Below are positions 24,971 through 33,979 of a DNA stretch of 64,000 nt, in pieces. Position 1 is the stretch's first letter, and each line of letters begins with the position of its first letter. Under the pieces are notes generated by a model. The model worked only from the letters and a program-made list of their open reading frames with translations. It ran no database searches and was not told the origin of the DNA. The translations under genes and the position numbers were made by a program. This DNA is from Ruminococcus sp. (lineage in GTDB: Bacteria; Bacillota; Clostridia; Oscillospirales; Ruminococcaceae): the NCBI GenBank assembly GCA_017478965.1, contig JAFVCV010000040.1, forward strand, positions 1-64,000. The letters run 5' to 3'.

Positions 24971-26623
24971 ATGATACTTCTTATAGATAATTATGACAGC
25001 TTTACCTACAACCTTTATCAGGCAGTAGGAGTGCTAAACAAGGATATCAGGGTGGTAAGGAACGACGAGATCACCCTGGATGAGATAGAGGAGCTTTCTC
25101 CGGCGGCTATCATTATTTCCCCCGGCCCATGCTATCCGAAGGACGCAGGCATCTCTGTGGAGACAGTCAGAAGGTTCAGCGGCAGGGTGCCTATATTGGG
25201 CGTTTGCCTTGGCCATCAGTCCATAGCAGAGGCTTTCGGAGGGAAGATAGTCCACGCTGCCACGCAGCTCCACGGCAAGCAGACCGACATAAGGCTCACA
25301 GCCGACAGCCCCATCTTCAAGGGACTCAGACCGGTCATAAAGGCCGCCAGGTATCATTCGCTCATAGTGGAAAAAGAGAGCCTGCCGGATTGTTTGCAGG
25401 TAACGGCCGAGGACGCTGAGGGTCAGATAATGGCCCTTTCCCATAAGGAGCATAAGACCTATGGCGTGCAGTTCCACCCGGAGTCCATACTGACCCCCGA
25501 CGGCGCTGTCATCATAGCAGATTTTCTCAGAGATGCAGGGATAGACACCCCTGAGACAGGGACCGCTTCTCTGCCGGACGCTCAGAGGGTCGAGCTGAAA
25601 CCCCTTATCGCCAAGGTGGTAGACGGCCAGCACCTCACCGTAGACGAAGCCCGCAAGGCCGTTGATATCATTATGGGCGACAGGGCCACCAACGCCCAGA
25701 CCGCCGCCCTGCTGACGGCCATGAGGCTCAATGTGGAGAACATCGACGAGATCACCGGCTGCGCCCTGGGCATGAGAGACAAGATGACACGTGTGCCGCA
25801 TAACAGCGAGGTCCTGGAGATCGTCGGCACCGGCGGGGATCTGGCGGGGAGCTTTAATATCTCAACTACCTCAATGTTCGTCATCTCTGCCTGCGGCCAG
25901 GCCGTGGCAAAGCACGGCAACAGGAGCGTCTCCTCGAAAAGCGGCGCTGCGGACGTTCTGGAGGCCCTGGGGGTAAAGATAGCCCTTGACCCACAGACTG
26001 CCGCCGCCTGCATAGACAAGGTGGGCTGCGCCTTCCTCTTCGCTCAGTCCTACCATAAGGCCATGAGATTTGTAGGACCTGTCAGGGGTCAGATAGGCGC
26101 AAGGACCGTGTTCAATATCCTCGGACCACTCGCTAATCCCGCAAATGCTGAGTATAACGTTATCGGCGTTTATGAGGAAAGGCTCATCGGCATCGTGGCG
26201 GAGGTGCTCAAAAACCTGGGCGTAAAGCACTCCCTGGTAGTTTTCGGAATGGACAGACTGGACGAATTTTCCATCTCCGCCCCCACCCAGGTGGCAGAGA
26301 TAAATAACGGTGAGATCACCAGATATACCGTTACTCCCGAAAGCGTGGGACTGAAGACAGCCCCCAAGGAGGAGATAGTCGGCGGCGACGCCATGGAGAA
26401 CGGCAGGATAACTCTTGGCATACTGAAGGGCGAGATCACCGGCGCCAAGAGGGATATAGTTCTGCTCAATTCCGGCGCAGGGCTTTATGTATGCGGCAAG
26501 GCCGGCAGCATAGCCGAGGGCGTTGAGCTTGCCGCAAAGGCAATAGACAGCGGCGCCGCACTGAGACAGCTGGAAAAGCTTGTAGAGTTTACGAACAGAG
26601 GTCAGCTAGATGATATTGGATGA
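24971..26623 (+). CDS. trpGD: Fused anthranilate synthase component II and anthranilate phosphoribosyltransferase
   Basis: A 550-residue fusion. Residues 1-190 or so are a class I glutamine amidotransferase with the nucleophile Cys in GVCLGHQSIAEAFGG and catalytic His-Glu in VQFHPES. It supplies ammonia to TrpE. Residues 205-550 are TrpD, which joins anthranilate to PRPP, with GTGGDLAGSFNIST, KHGNRSVSSKSGAADVLEALG and the RTVFNILGPLANPA loop. The same order occurs in enterobacterial TrpGD. It starts 28 bases after trpE and overlaps trpC by 14 bases. Confidence 0.96.
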   Translation: MILLIDNYDSFTYNLYQAVGVLNKDIRVVRNDEITLDEIEELSPAAIIISPGPCYPKDAGISVETVRRFSGRVPILGVCLGHQSIAEAFGGKIVHAATQLHGKQTDIRLTADSPIFKGLRPVIKAARYHSLIVEKESLPDCLQVTAEDAEGQIMALSHKEHKTYGVQFHPESILTPDGAVIIADFLRDAGIDTPETGTASLPDAQRVELKPLIAKVVDGQHLTVDEARKAVDIIMGDRATNAQTAALLTAMRLNVENIDEITGCALGMRDKMTRVPHNSEVLEIVGTGGDLAGSFNISTTSMFVISACGQAVAKHGNRSVSSKSGAADVLEALGVKIALDPQTAAACIDKVGCAFLFAQSYHKAMRFVGPVRGQIGARTVFNILGPLANPANAEYNVIGVYEERLIGIVAEVLKNLGVKHSLVVFGMDRLDEFSISAPTQVAEINNGEITRYTVTPESVGLKTAPKEEIVGGDAMENGRITLGILKGEITGAKRDIVLLNSGAGLYVCGKAGSIAEGVELAAKAIDSGAALRQLEKLVEFTNRGQLDDIG

Positions 26624-27395
26624 GATAATAGTAAAACGAAAAGAACAGCTCAGAAGAGAAAAGGAAAAAGTCAGCCCCGAGAAAATGAAGAGCCTGGCAG
26701 ACATAGCTCTCTGTCAGAGAGCGCCCCTGTCCCTGGCAAAGGCCCTGAAAAAGAACACCCTTTCCTGTATCTGCGAGGTAAAGAAGACCTCTCCCAGCAA
26801 GGGCCTTATCCGGCCGGACTTCCGCCCGGCAGAGTTCGCCGCAGAGTATGAGAGAGCCGGAGCGGAGGCTATAAGCTGTCTGACGGAGGAATATTACTTT
26901 CAAGGCTCCTCGGAGTATCTGAGGGAGATAAGAAAAAAGGTGAAGATACCCATTCTGAGAAAGGACTTCATCTTTGACCCCTATCAGATATACGAAGCTG
27001 CCGCCATCGGTGCGGACGCTGTGCTGCTCATAGCCGCAGTCCTTGAGAAGGAGGACTATCTGAGCCTTTACAGTTTAGCGGTATCCCTGGGACTGAGCGT
27101 ACTCACAGAGGTCCATAACGAGGAGGAGATGAGGAAGGTCAGCGCCGCAGAGCCTGAGATCGTAGGCGTCAACAACAGGGACCTGAAGACCTTCCAGGTC
27201 AGCCTTGAAACAGTGGCAAGGCTCAGGCCATATGCTCCGCAAAGGGCAGTGTTCGTTTCTGAAAGCGGGATAGTCACAAATGAAGATATGAAAAAGGTAC
27301 GCAGTCTTGGGGCAGACGCTGTCCTCATAGGCGAGACCCTTATGCGCAGCCCTGACATCACATCAAAGCTCAGAGAGCTCAGACAGGGAGTCTGA
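26610..27395 (+). CDS. trpC: Indole-3-glycerol phosphate synthase
   Basis: A 261-residue TIM-barrel enzyme closing the indole ring. Motifs seen are CEVKKTSPSKGLI (catalytic Lys), LTEEYYFQGS, ILRKDFIFDPYQIYEA, LTEVHNEEEM, VGVNNRDLKTF, SESGI and LIGETLM. Its length is that of TrpC alone, so there is no fused TrpF (phosphoribosylanthranilate isomerase). It overlaps trpGD and precedes trpB by 27 bases. The trpF step between TrpD and TrpC has no gene in this operon. Confidence 0.96.
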   Translation: MILDEIIVKRKEQLRREKEKVSPEKMKSLADIALCQRAPLSLAKALKKNTLSCICEVKKTSPSKGLIRPDFRPAEFAAEYERAGAEAISCLTEEYYFQGSSEYLREIRKKVKIPILRKDFIFDPYQIYEAAAIGADAVLLIAAVLEKEDYLSLYSLAVSLGLSVLTEVHNEEEMRKVSAAEPEIVGVNNRDLKTFQVSLETVARLRPYAPQRAVFVSESGIVTNEDMKKVRSLGADAVLIGETLMRSPDITSKLRELRQGV

Positions 27396-27422
27396 GCCGG
27401 GCAACGGAAAGAGGTATGAAAA

Positions 27423-28613
27423 ATGAGTAAAACAGGACGATTCGGAGAATTCGGCGGTCAGTATATACCCGAGACCGTCATGACCGCCGTGCATGAGCTG
27501 GAAGCGGCCTACGATAAATATAAGGACGACCCTGAGTTCAAGGCGGAGCTTGCCGAGCTTTACAGGGATTACGCCAACAGGCCCTCCATGCTTTATTATG
27601 CTGAGAAGATGACCAGGGACCTGGGAGGTGCAAAGGTCTATATCAAAAGAGAGGACCTTAACCATACCGGCGCCCACAAGATAAACAACGTTTTAGGCCA
27701 GCTGCTTCTGGCTAAGAAAATGGGTAAAAAGCGCATCATAGCCGAGACAGGCGCAGGTCAGCACGGCGTCGCTACCGCCACGGTCTGTGCGCTCATGGGC
27801 CTTGAATGTGAGGTCTATATGGGCGCTACCGATATGGAAAGGCAGTCGCTCAACGTTTACAGGATGAACCTCCTGGGCGCAAAGGTCACGGGGGTCAACA
27901 GCGGGACCGCTACCCTTAAAGACGCCATAAACGAGGCTTTCAGAGACTGGTGCTCCCACATCGACACCACCTTCTACTGCATAGGCTCAGTCATGGGCCC
28001 TCACCCATATCCTACTATGGTAAGGGACTTTCAGAAGGTCATAGGCGAAGAGATAAAAAGGCAGATCATGGAACGTGAGGGCAGGCTGCCTGATGCGGTA
28101 GTGGCCTGCGTAGGCGGAGGCTCCAATGCTATGGGAGCGTTCTTCGACTTTATCCCCGACAAGAGCGTCCGCCTTATAGGCGCCGAGGCTGCCGGAAGAG
28201 GAGTTGATACCGATGAACACGCCGCAACCGTAGCCAAGGGCAGCCTTGGTATATTCCACGGCATGAAGTCGCTGTTCCTGCAAAACGAGTACGGTCAGAT
28301 AGACGAGGTGTATTCAATCTCTGCGGGACTTGATTATCCCGGCATAGGTCCTGAACACGCCTATCTCCACGACACCGGCAGGGCCGAGTATCTCAGCATC
28401 ACCGATGAGGAGGCGGTAAAAGCCTTCGAGTATCTCTCAAAGACCGAAGGCGTTATCCCCGCCATAGAGTCCGCCCACGCCGTGGCCGCAGCCATGAAGA
28501 TAATACCTGAGATGAGCAGGGACAGCATAGTGGTCATAAATCTCTCCGGCAGAGGAGACAAGGACGTTTATTCCATAGCCAGATACAGAGGAGTTGAGTT
28601 GGATGAAAAATAG
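27423..28613 (+). CDS. trpB: Tryptophan synthase beta subunit
   Basis: A 396-residue PLP enzyme converting indole and serine to tryptophan. It starts [16 protein letters not shown], with the PLP Lys in [10 protein letters not shown], the indole-tunnel region [14 protein letters not shown], the phosphate loop [10 protein letters not shown] and the C-terminal SGRGDKD. It is the TrpB1 type (about 395 residues), which works with TrpA. A GGAAAGAGG site precedes the ATG. It overlaps trpA by 11 bases. Confidence 0.97.
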   Translation: MSKTGRFGEFGGQYIPETVMTAVHELEAAYDKYKDDPEFKAELAELYRDYANRPSMLYYAEKMTRDLGGAKVYIKREDLNHTGAHKINNVLGQLLLAKKMGKKRIIAETGAGQHGVATATVCALMGLECEVYMGATDMERQSLNVYRMNLLGAKVTGVNSGTATLKDAINEAFRDWCSHIDTTFYCIGSVMGPHPYPTMVRDFQKVIGEEIKRQIMEREGRLPDAVVACVGGGSNAMGAFFDFIPDKSVRLIGAEAAGRGVDTDEHAATVAKGSLGIFHGMKSLFLQNEYGQIDEVYSISAGLDYPGIGPEHAYLHDTGRAEYLSITDEEAVKAFEYLSKTEGVIPAIESAHAVAAAMKIIPEMSRDSIVVINLSGRGDKDVYSIARYRGVELDEK

Positions 28614-29394
28614 GATAGATGCTTGCTTTGAAAAGCTGAAAGCCGAGGACAGAAAGGCCCTGATAACCTTCGTGACCGCCGGGGACCCGGATATGGACAC
28701 CACCGAGGGACTGGTGCTGGAAATGTTTGAAAAGGGGGCCGATATCGTGGAGATAGGCGTGCCTTTCTCAGACCCCATAGCCGAGGGCGGCACTATCCAG
28801 CGGGCCTCTCTGCGCTCGCTGAAAGGCGGCACGGACCTTGACAAGATCTTTGCCCTGGTGAAAAAGCTAAGAGAAAAGACCGACAAGCCGCTGCTTCTGA
28901 TGATGTATATAAACACAGTCTTTCGCTACGGAACAGACAGGTTCTTTCTTAACTGCAAAGAATACAGCATAGACGGAGTCATAATCCCCGATATGCCCTT
29001 TGAGGAGAGGGACGAGGTAAAGGCCCAGGCCGAGGAGAACGGTATCTACACCATATTCCTGGCCGCTCCCACTTCCCATGAAAGGATAAAGATGATAGCC
29101 GAGGAAAGCAAGGGATTTCTTTATATAGTATCCTCCCTTGGAGTCACCGGGACCCGCAAGGAGATAACCACCGACTTCGATGAACTGCTGGCCCCATTGA
29201 AAGAGGGCAGCTACTGCCCGGCCTGCATAGGCTTCGGTATCTCCAACGGAGCGCAGGCAAAGAAGATGGCCTCCTACTGCGACGGCGTTATAATAGGCTC
29301 CGCCATAGTGAATATCGTAGAGGAGCACGGCCGTGACAGTGTCCCCCATGTCGGCGAATTCCTGACTTCGGTCAGGACCGCTCTGGACGGCTGA
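28603..29394 (+). CDS. trpA: Tryptophan synthase alpha subunit
   Basis: A 263-residue TIM-barrel lyase releasing indole from indole-3-glycerol phosphate. It has [10 protein letters not shown], the catalytic Glu and Asp regions [14 protein letters not shown] and [11 protein letters not shown], the phosphate-binding GFGISNGAQ, and LGVTGTRKE. The ATG at 28603 lies 9 bases after GAGGAG inside the end of trpB; a TTG 9 bases earlier is less likely. It is the last gene of the operon, followed by a terminator. Confidence 0.96.
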   Translation: MKNRIDACFEKLKAEDRKALITFVTAGDPDMDTTEGLVLEMFEKGADIVEIGVPFSDPIAEGGTIQRASLRSLKGGTDLDKIFALVKKLREKTDKPLLLMMYINTVFRYGTDRFFLNCKEYSIDGVIIPDMPFEERDEVKAQAEENGIYTIFLAAPTSHERIKMIAEESKGFLYIVSSLGVTGTRKEITTDFDELLAPLKEGSYCPACIGFGISNGAQAKKMASYCDGVIIGSAIVNIVEEHGRDSVPHVGEFLTSVRTALDG

Positions 29395-29412
29395 AAACTA
29401 CAGTGAGCGATC

Positions 29413-29447
29413 AAAATGACCTCCGCCGTTAAGGCAGAGGTCATTTT
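29413..29447. terminator. Bidirectional terminator after trpA
   Basis: A 15-bp stem (29413-29427 with 29433-29447, one mismatch) with a GTTAA loop and flanking A/T runs, between trpA and a convergent lipoprotein gene. Confidence 0.88.
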
Positions 29448-29465
29448 ATGTCCGATACCGGGTAT

Positions 29466-30404
29466 TTATCCTCTTGTCTCATATTCCTCATAGATGACCC
29501 AGCTGATGTTCTCGGGGTCAGTCTCTGAAAGATACTGACCGGGAACAGTGCAGATGAGCTGCCACTTCCCGGCATTTCCGGAACGCTGGGAAGTGGAGGT
29601 CTTTTTAAGGTAGAAGACCACTCCGTCACCGTCCTGCGCCGCCCGCAGGAACTCATAGGAAACATCTTCCCCGTAGGAGATGTCTCCGCACAGGAACACC
29701 ACGTTGGTGTTGAAACCGCCCTCGTCCTCGAAGGCCGCTATCTGTTCCCCCAGGTCCTCCAGGCCCATGCCGGCGTTATAGTCATCATAATATTCCATAA
29801 ATCCGCTGTATGAGGAAAAGGTCCTGCTGTAGGGAAAACTCAGATTAGCCTCCCCCCTGACGGAAAAACAGTCAAACTCTGCGGGTATCTCTCTATGGCC
29901 GCCTTCCCCCGGGGCAGAATAGACCAGATGGCCCCCGATGAAGTATTCGTCCCGGCCGCTCTCTTCATTTTCGGCGCAGCCTATGACCGCCGGAGTGACC
30001 GTCCGTCCCGTATTGACCAGCACCCCATCCTGCATTTCCTTGATCTTCAGCAGGAATGACTGACCGCCCTCGCTGCTGACGATCCCCACCGAGGTCACAG
30101 AACCCTCCGTACAGACTGTCAGCTCGTCGTTCTTACCGCTTTTTATGGAATTGTTGAAGGCCTGCCAGAGCCTGCCTGACCTGTCGCTGTCAGCGCCTAT
30201 CATTATGCAGCCGCTTTCCTCGGCTTCCTCAGGACTTATAGGCTCGCCCTGCCAGGTGTAGTAAAGCCCCTCAGGCTTTTCAACGCTGACCCTGGAAACA
30301 GTGTCACCCTCTGCCAAAGCCTCAGTGCCGCTGTCAATAGTACAGCCGCTGAGCGTGAGTCCCAAGATCAGCGTCCCAAGGACCAGCCTGACTGATAACT
30401 TCAT
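29466..30404 (-). CDS. Hypothetical lipoprotein
   Basis: A 312-residue protein with a clear lipoprotein signal (MKLSVRLVLGTLILGLTLSGC, lipobox LSGC). The mature part is acidic and probably beta-rich, with several Cys (ESGCIM, LTVCTE, VIGCAEN, FDCFS, FLCGD, LICTV). I recognise no family. It stands alone with its own promoter. It likely sits on the outer face of the membrane. Confidence 0.82.
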   Translation of the reverse strand: MKLSVRLVLGTLILGLTLSGCTIDSGTEALAEGDTVSRVSVEKPEGLYYTWQGEPISPEEAEESGCIMIGADSDRSGRLWQAFNNSIKSGKNDELTVCTEGSVTSVGIVSSEGGQSFLLKIKEMQDGVLVNTGRTVTPAVIGCAENEESGRDEYFIGGHLVYSAPGEGGHREIPAEFDCFSVRGEANLSFPYSRTFSSYSGFMEYYDDYNAGMGLEDLGEQIAAFEDEGGFNTNVVFLCGDISYGEDVSYEFLRAAQDGDGVVFYLKKTSTSQRSGNAGKWQLICTVPGQYLSETDPENISWVIYEEYETRG

Positions 30405-30477
30405 AGGTGCTCCCCCCTTTTCCTTTAACGATCCCCCATGGCGGTAAGGACAGTCTGTCCCTTCTCCGCCATTCTAC

Positions 30478-30506
30478 ATTATATCACAATTTCCTCCATT
30501 TGTTAA
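30478..30506 (-). promoter_or_regulatory. Sigma-A promoter of the lipoprotein gene
   Basis: Minus-strand TTAACA (30506-30501), 17-bp spacer, TATAAT (30483-30478). Confidence 0.72.
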
Positions 30507-30596
30507 TATGTATTTTTATTCAAATAATTCGTCCGGAATTTAGGTAAACTGACAGAGGTCCGCATCGGTATAGTTTCTCTTCAAAGGCATAAGCTA

Positions 30597-30625
30597 TTGA
30601 CATCGGGAGAAAAATGAATTATAAT
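30597..30625 (+). promoter_or_regulatory. Consensus sigma-A promoter of the SH3-domain protein gene
   Basis: TTGACA (30597-30602), 17-bp spacer, TATAAT (30620-30625). Confidence 0.85.
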
Positions 30626-30703
30626 AAAGGTGTATTTTTTTGTAATAAACAGTCTGTGTGAAAGTTTCGATGTCGTTTACTGTAACTGCGATAGGAGAGT
30701 ATT

Positions 30704-31279
30704 ATGGAAAAGGATAAAAGAGAATTAGATGACGGACTTGACGAGGCAGTCGGGTCCGGGGTCATCGGGCCGGCGTCAGTCATCGCCGTGGGGATATTCG
30801 TCATTTGTATGGTCTTTATTTTCGGCAAGGTACTGTTCTCCAGCAATTCCTCAGAGGTGCCGGCAGATATAGACACTGCCACTATAAATACCGATATCAC
30901 CGAGCCTGTCCCTGTCATCAGCGATGAGACAGGGAAAACGGCGGAGACTGATGCCGGAGGCGCCGTTACACAGCTGCCTCAGGACAGTGCCGCTGTCCCC
31001 GGGGAGAGCAGCATAAGCTCCTCTGCCGAAAGCTCCGAGCCTGTGGAGGCCATTGCGACCATGTATACCACACAGTATGCCTATCTGCATATCGAGCCTT
31101 CTAAGGACTCTGAGAACGTGATCTGTATGTCGCCGGGCATAGAGGTCAGCGTCCTTGGCTATGAGGACAACGGCTATGTCCACATAAGCTTTATGAACGT
31201 TGACGGACCTCTGTCAGGCTATGTATATCAGGATTACCTGTCGGAATATCAGAGCGTGCTGCCGCCATGGCAGCAGTGA
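30704..31279 (+). CDS. Membrane-anchored SH3-like domain protein
   Basis: A 191-residue protein. It has a short acidic cytoplasmic N-terminus, one transmembrane helix (about 28-52, VIGPASVIAVGIFVICMVFIFG), an acidic Ser/Thr linker, and a C-terminal bacterial SH3-like domain (about 122-185). That domain is recognised from YAYLHIEPSKDSENVICMSPG and VHISFMNVDGPLSGYVYQDYL. Such domains often bind peptidoglycan. It is probably a surface protein and shares a transcript with the DUF45 peptidase gene that starts 17 bases later. Confidence 0.8.
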   Translation: MEKDKRELDDGLDEAVGSGVIGPASVIAVGIFVICMVFIFGKVLFSSNSSEVPADIDTATINTDITEPVPVISDETGKTAETDAGGAVTQLPQDSAAVPGESSISSSAESSEPVEAIATMYTTQYAYLHIEPSKDSENVICMSPGIEVSVLGYEDNGYVHISFMNVDGPLSGYVYQDYLSEYQSVLPPWQQ

Positions 31280-31296
31280 TGCGGAGGTGAAGGCCC

Positions 31297-31989
31297 CTGG
31301 CAAAGTATGAGACTTATGTGGTGACCAAAGGGGGCGAACGGATAGAGTTCACCCTGGACCGTGGCAAGCGCAGCAGGATATCCCTGACGGTCAGGGAGGG
31401 CAGGCTCACTGTGAGGGTGCCGATGAATTTCAGTGCAGCTCAGGTAAGGAGCTTTATCGAGGAGAACCTGGAATGGGTACACAGCACCCTGGGGGCCTCT
31501 GAGAAGAGATACGGCCTGCCGAGAAGGTTCGAGGACGGGGAGCGTATCAGGCTTTTAGGGCAGGAGCTGACCGTTACGGCGGTGATGGCCGACAGATATT
31601 TCCCGCCGTTCATAGAAGACAGCAGGCTGAAGGTGGCGGTCTGTGAGGACAGCAGCAGGGAATATATGCAAAGGCAGATACAGAGCTTTATCTATAAGCT
31701 GGCCCTGGCCGAGATATCCGACAGCATGAAGACCTACAGCGCAAAAATGGGCCTTTATCCCAATAAGGTCACTGTGAAGGACCTGACCGCCAGCTGGGGA
31801 AGGTGCTCTTCAAACGGGAACATCTCCGTGAACTATAAGGTCGTGGCTTACTCAAAACGGCATATCGACTATGTCTGCATACATGAGCTTTCCCATCTGA
31901 GGTATATGGACCACAGCAGGCAGTTCTGGGACCTGGTGAGCCTTTACTGTCCGGACTGGAAAGCTATAAGGGACAGCATGAGGACGTGA
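31297..31989 (+). CDS. YgjP-like (DUF45/M48-type) metallopeptidase
   Basis: A cytosolic protein of about 230 residues with the zinc motif HELSHLRYMDHS (HExxH variant HELSH), preceded by the family-typical DLTASWGRCSSNGNISVNYKVV. The N-terminal half is the KRSRISLTVREGRLTVRVP strand region. Start: a good GGAGGTGA at 31283-31290 is 6 bases from an in-frame CTG at 31297 (giving MAKYETYVV). The next usual start, a GTG at 31318, has no nearby site. I therefore prefer CTG, with moderate confidence. The biological substrate of this family is unknown. Confidence 0.85.
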   Translation: MAKYETYVVTKGGERIEFTLDRGKRSRISLTVREGRLTVRVPMNFSAAQVRSFIEENLEWVHSTLGASEKRYGLPRRFEDGERIRLLGQELTVTAVMADRYFPPFIEDSRLKVAVCEDSSREYMQRQIQSFIYKLALAEISDSMKTYSAKMGLYPNKVTVKDLTASWGRCSSNGNISVNYKVVAYSKRHIDYVCIHELSHLRYMDHSRQFWDLVSLYCPDWKAIRDSMRT

Positions 31990-32073
31990 AAAACGGTCCC
32001 CACAGCTTTAGGCCGGAGCAGGCAGCCAGAATGCAGATATCTGAAGTCAGAGATGAAAGTGCCGGGTTATCTA

Positions 32074-32102
32074 TTGACTTTTTGTTACGGTTGTGTTATA
32101 TT
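32074..32102 (+). promoter_or_regulatory. Sigma-A promoter of the PH-like gene
   Basis: TTGACT (32074-32079), 17-bp spacer, TATATT (32097-32102). Confidence 0.75.
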
Positions 32103-32156
32103 ATAGTTAGCCAAAATTATAAGCTCTGGTAATGTCGGAGCAGAGAGGTGACCGTT

Positions 32157-32555
32157 ATGAAAAAAGATTTGTTCGATTATGTATGGACCGACAAGAAAAG
32201 GACTCTTTTCGGACTGCCCCTGTCATTTACCAGATATTTTCTGACAGAGACCAAGTTCATCACCCGTAAAGGCTTTCTGAGCGTCGAGGAGGACGAGATG
32301 GAGCTTTACAGGGTAGTTGACAAAAAGCTGGTACTGCCTATGGGACAGAGGATGTTCGGCTGCGGCAGCATAGTTATAAACGTTAAGGACGTGGATACTC
32401 CTATAAAGGAGATAAAGTCTGTCAAAAATCCCCGTGAGGTCATGAATCAGCTGGATAAGTACATAAACATCTGCCGTGATAAGTACCGTATCAGGGGCAG
32501 AGATATGATAGGCACCTACGGCGGCGGTGTTGACGACGACGAGGGCGATTATTGA
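32157..32555 (+). CDS. Bacterial PH-domain-like protein
   Basis: A 132-residue soluble protein. The core (about 15-90) follows the bacterial PH (YdbS/YdbT) pattern: RYFLTETKFITRKGFLSVEEDEM, ELYRVVDKKL, then a strand with GCGSIVINVKD and a helix PREVMNQLDKYI. An acidic tail ends DDDEGDY. There is no transmembrane segment, unlike most YdbS proteins. Function is unknown. The ATG at 32157 is favoured by AGAGAGGTG. A hairpin separates it from the next gene. Confidence 0.75.
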   Translation: MKKDLFDYVWTDKKRTLFGLPLSFTRYFLTETKFITRKGFLSVEEDEMELYRVVDKKLVLPMGQRMFGCGSIVINVKDVDTPIKEIKSVKNPREVMNQLDKYINICRDKYRIRGRDMIGTYGGGVDDDEGDY

Positions 32556-32569
32556 TAACTGAGATGCTG

Positions 32570-32598
32570 AAGGCGCAGATGCTTGTCTGCGCCTTTTC
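32570..32598 (+). terminator. Hairpin between PH-like and FkbM genes
   Basis: A 10-bp stem (32570-32579 with 32585-32594) followed by TTTTC. The U-tract is short, so some read-through into the next gene is possible. Confidence 0.65.
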
Positions 32599-32616
32599 TG
32601 GTGGGGGTGAACATTG

Positions 32617-33693
32617 ATGGGCAGGCTTTTCGGAGCCGTAAAGGACCTTCAGACGTGCAGTGAGAGCGTTAAGGAGACCGGGCTGCCGGTCTATATCTAC
32701 GGCATGGGCAGCGGCGGTGAAAAAGTCCTTGCATGGTGCAGGGAGCATGGCATAGAGGTCAGGGGAGTTTTCGCCAGCGATGGATTTGTCAGAGGGCAGT
32801 CCTTCTGCGGCTACAGGGTCATGACCCTCAGGGAAGCCGAGGAGCGTGAGGGCAGGCTGACGGTCCTTCTGGCCTTCGGCTCGGAGCTGAAAGAGGTCAT
32901 GGCGCAGGTGGAGAGCATAGAAAACAGACACCCCCTTTTCGCTCCGGACACCGCAGTCATCGGCAGCGGCTTTTTTGACAGGGAAGAGCTTTTTAAGAAT
33001 ATAGATCGGGCCGAAAAAGCCCTTGAGCTTTTTGAGGACGGGCTTTCACAGAAGACCTTTATCGGACTGACCGCCTTCAAGCTCACCGGCAGGCTAAGCT
33101 TTCTCAGGGAGATATTCTGTGACGAAAAAAAGCCCTCGCCCCTTCTTGAGCTTGGGAAGGAGGAGGTCTGCTGTGATCTGGGAGCCTATAACGGCGACAC
33201 AGTTTCAGGGTTCGTCAGAGCCGCAGGGGGCTATAAAAAGATATATGCCATGGAGCCGGAAAAGCGGAATTTCCAGAAGCTTGTCAGAAATACCGCAGGA
33301 CTTGATGATATCGAGCTTATAAACTGCGCCGCCTGGGCTTATGATACCACTCTTGCCATGGAGGGCGGCTCCGGCAGACAGGCAAGGCTCACTCCCCAGA
33401 CAGGGGACCTCGCCGCCGGCATAGCCGCAAGGAGCCTTGACAGCGTGCTCTGCGGCCGGGAGTGTACATATATAAAATACGATGTGGAGGGCGCCGATAT
33501 ACCGGCCCTGGAAGGTTCCGCCGGGACGATAAAGAGATACCGTCCCAAGCTCTGCTGTGCCCTTTATCACAGGTGCTATGACTATATTGATATACCGCTT
33601 TATATTTCAGAGCGCTTTGGCTATAAAAAATTCTTTATCCGGCAGGCCCCCTACTACCCCGCCTGGGAGACCGAGCTTTACGCCGTACATTAA
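32617..33693 (+). CDS. FkbM family methyltransferase
   Basis: A 358-residue protein with two parts. The N-terminal domain (about 1-120) resembles a nucleotide/NAD-fold (VYIYGMGSGGEKVLAWCREHG), as seen fused to sugar-modifying enzymes. The C-terminal SAM-dependent methyltransferase of FkbM type (about 175-355) has the SAM loop CDLGAYNGDTVSGF, YAMEPEKRNFQKL, the family motif IKYDVEGADIPALEG and the tail LYHRCYDY. FkbM enzymes O-methylate sugars or polyketides. No glycosyltransferase cluster is adjacent, so the substrate is unknown. GGGGGTGA precedes the ATG at 32617. Confidence 0.88.
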   Translation: MGRLFGAVKDLQTCSESVKETGLPVYIYGMGSGGEKVLAWCREHGIEVRGVFASDGFVRGQSFCGYRVMTLREAEEREGRLTVLLAFGSELKEVMAQVESIENRHPLFAPDTAVIGSGFFDREELFKNIDRAEKALELFEDGLSQKTFIGLTAFKLTGRLSFLREIFCDEKKPSPLLELGKEEVCCDLGAYNGDTVSGFVRAAGGYKKIYAMEPEKRNFQKLVRNTAGLDDIELINCAAWAYDTTLAMEGGSGRQARLTPQTGDLAAGIAARSLDSVLCGRECTYIKYDVEGADIPALEGSAGTIKRYRPKLCCALYHRCYDYIDIPLYISERFGYKKFFIRQAPYYPAWETELYAVH

Positions 33694-33704
33694 AAAAGGC
33701 GAAA

Positions 33705-33734
33705 AAAACACCCGTTTTAAACGGGTGCCAAAAA
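33705..33734 (+). terminator. Terminator of the FkbM gene
   Basis: CACCCGTTT (from 33709) pairs with AAACGGGTG (to 33727), followed by a mixed A/T tail. The rest of 33735-33979 holds no gene that I can see. Confidence 0.7.
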
Positions 33735-33979
33735 TAAAAAATTATAGGGGAGAAAGCTGACAGCAGTTCTGCCAGCCATGTATATGAAGGCTTGGGGTAA
33801 AAGCCAACATACCGTTTTGGAAAAATCAAAACTTTGCGGCAGTCGTTTCACAGCTCCTGCCGATATCTATATACTAATTCCAGATTGTGTAAAGTCAGTG
33901 AAAACCGTTTGAGTTTGGAATGAAATATTTTTAACATTTTATGTCGTATCCGACAAAACAGAATGGACAGGTGAGGGAT

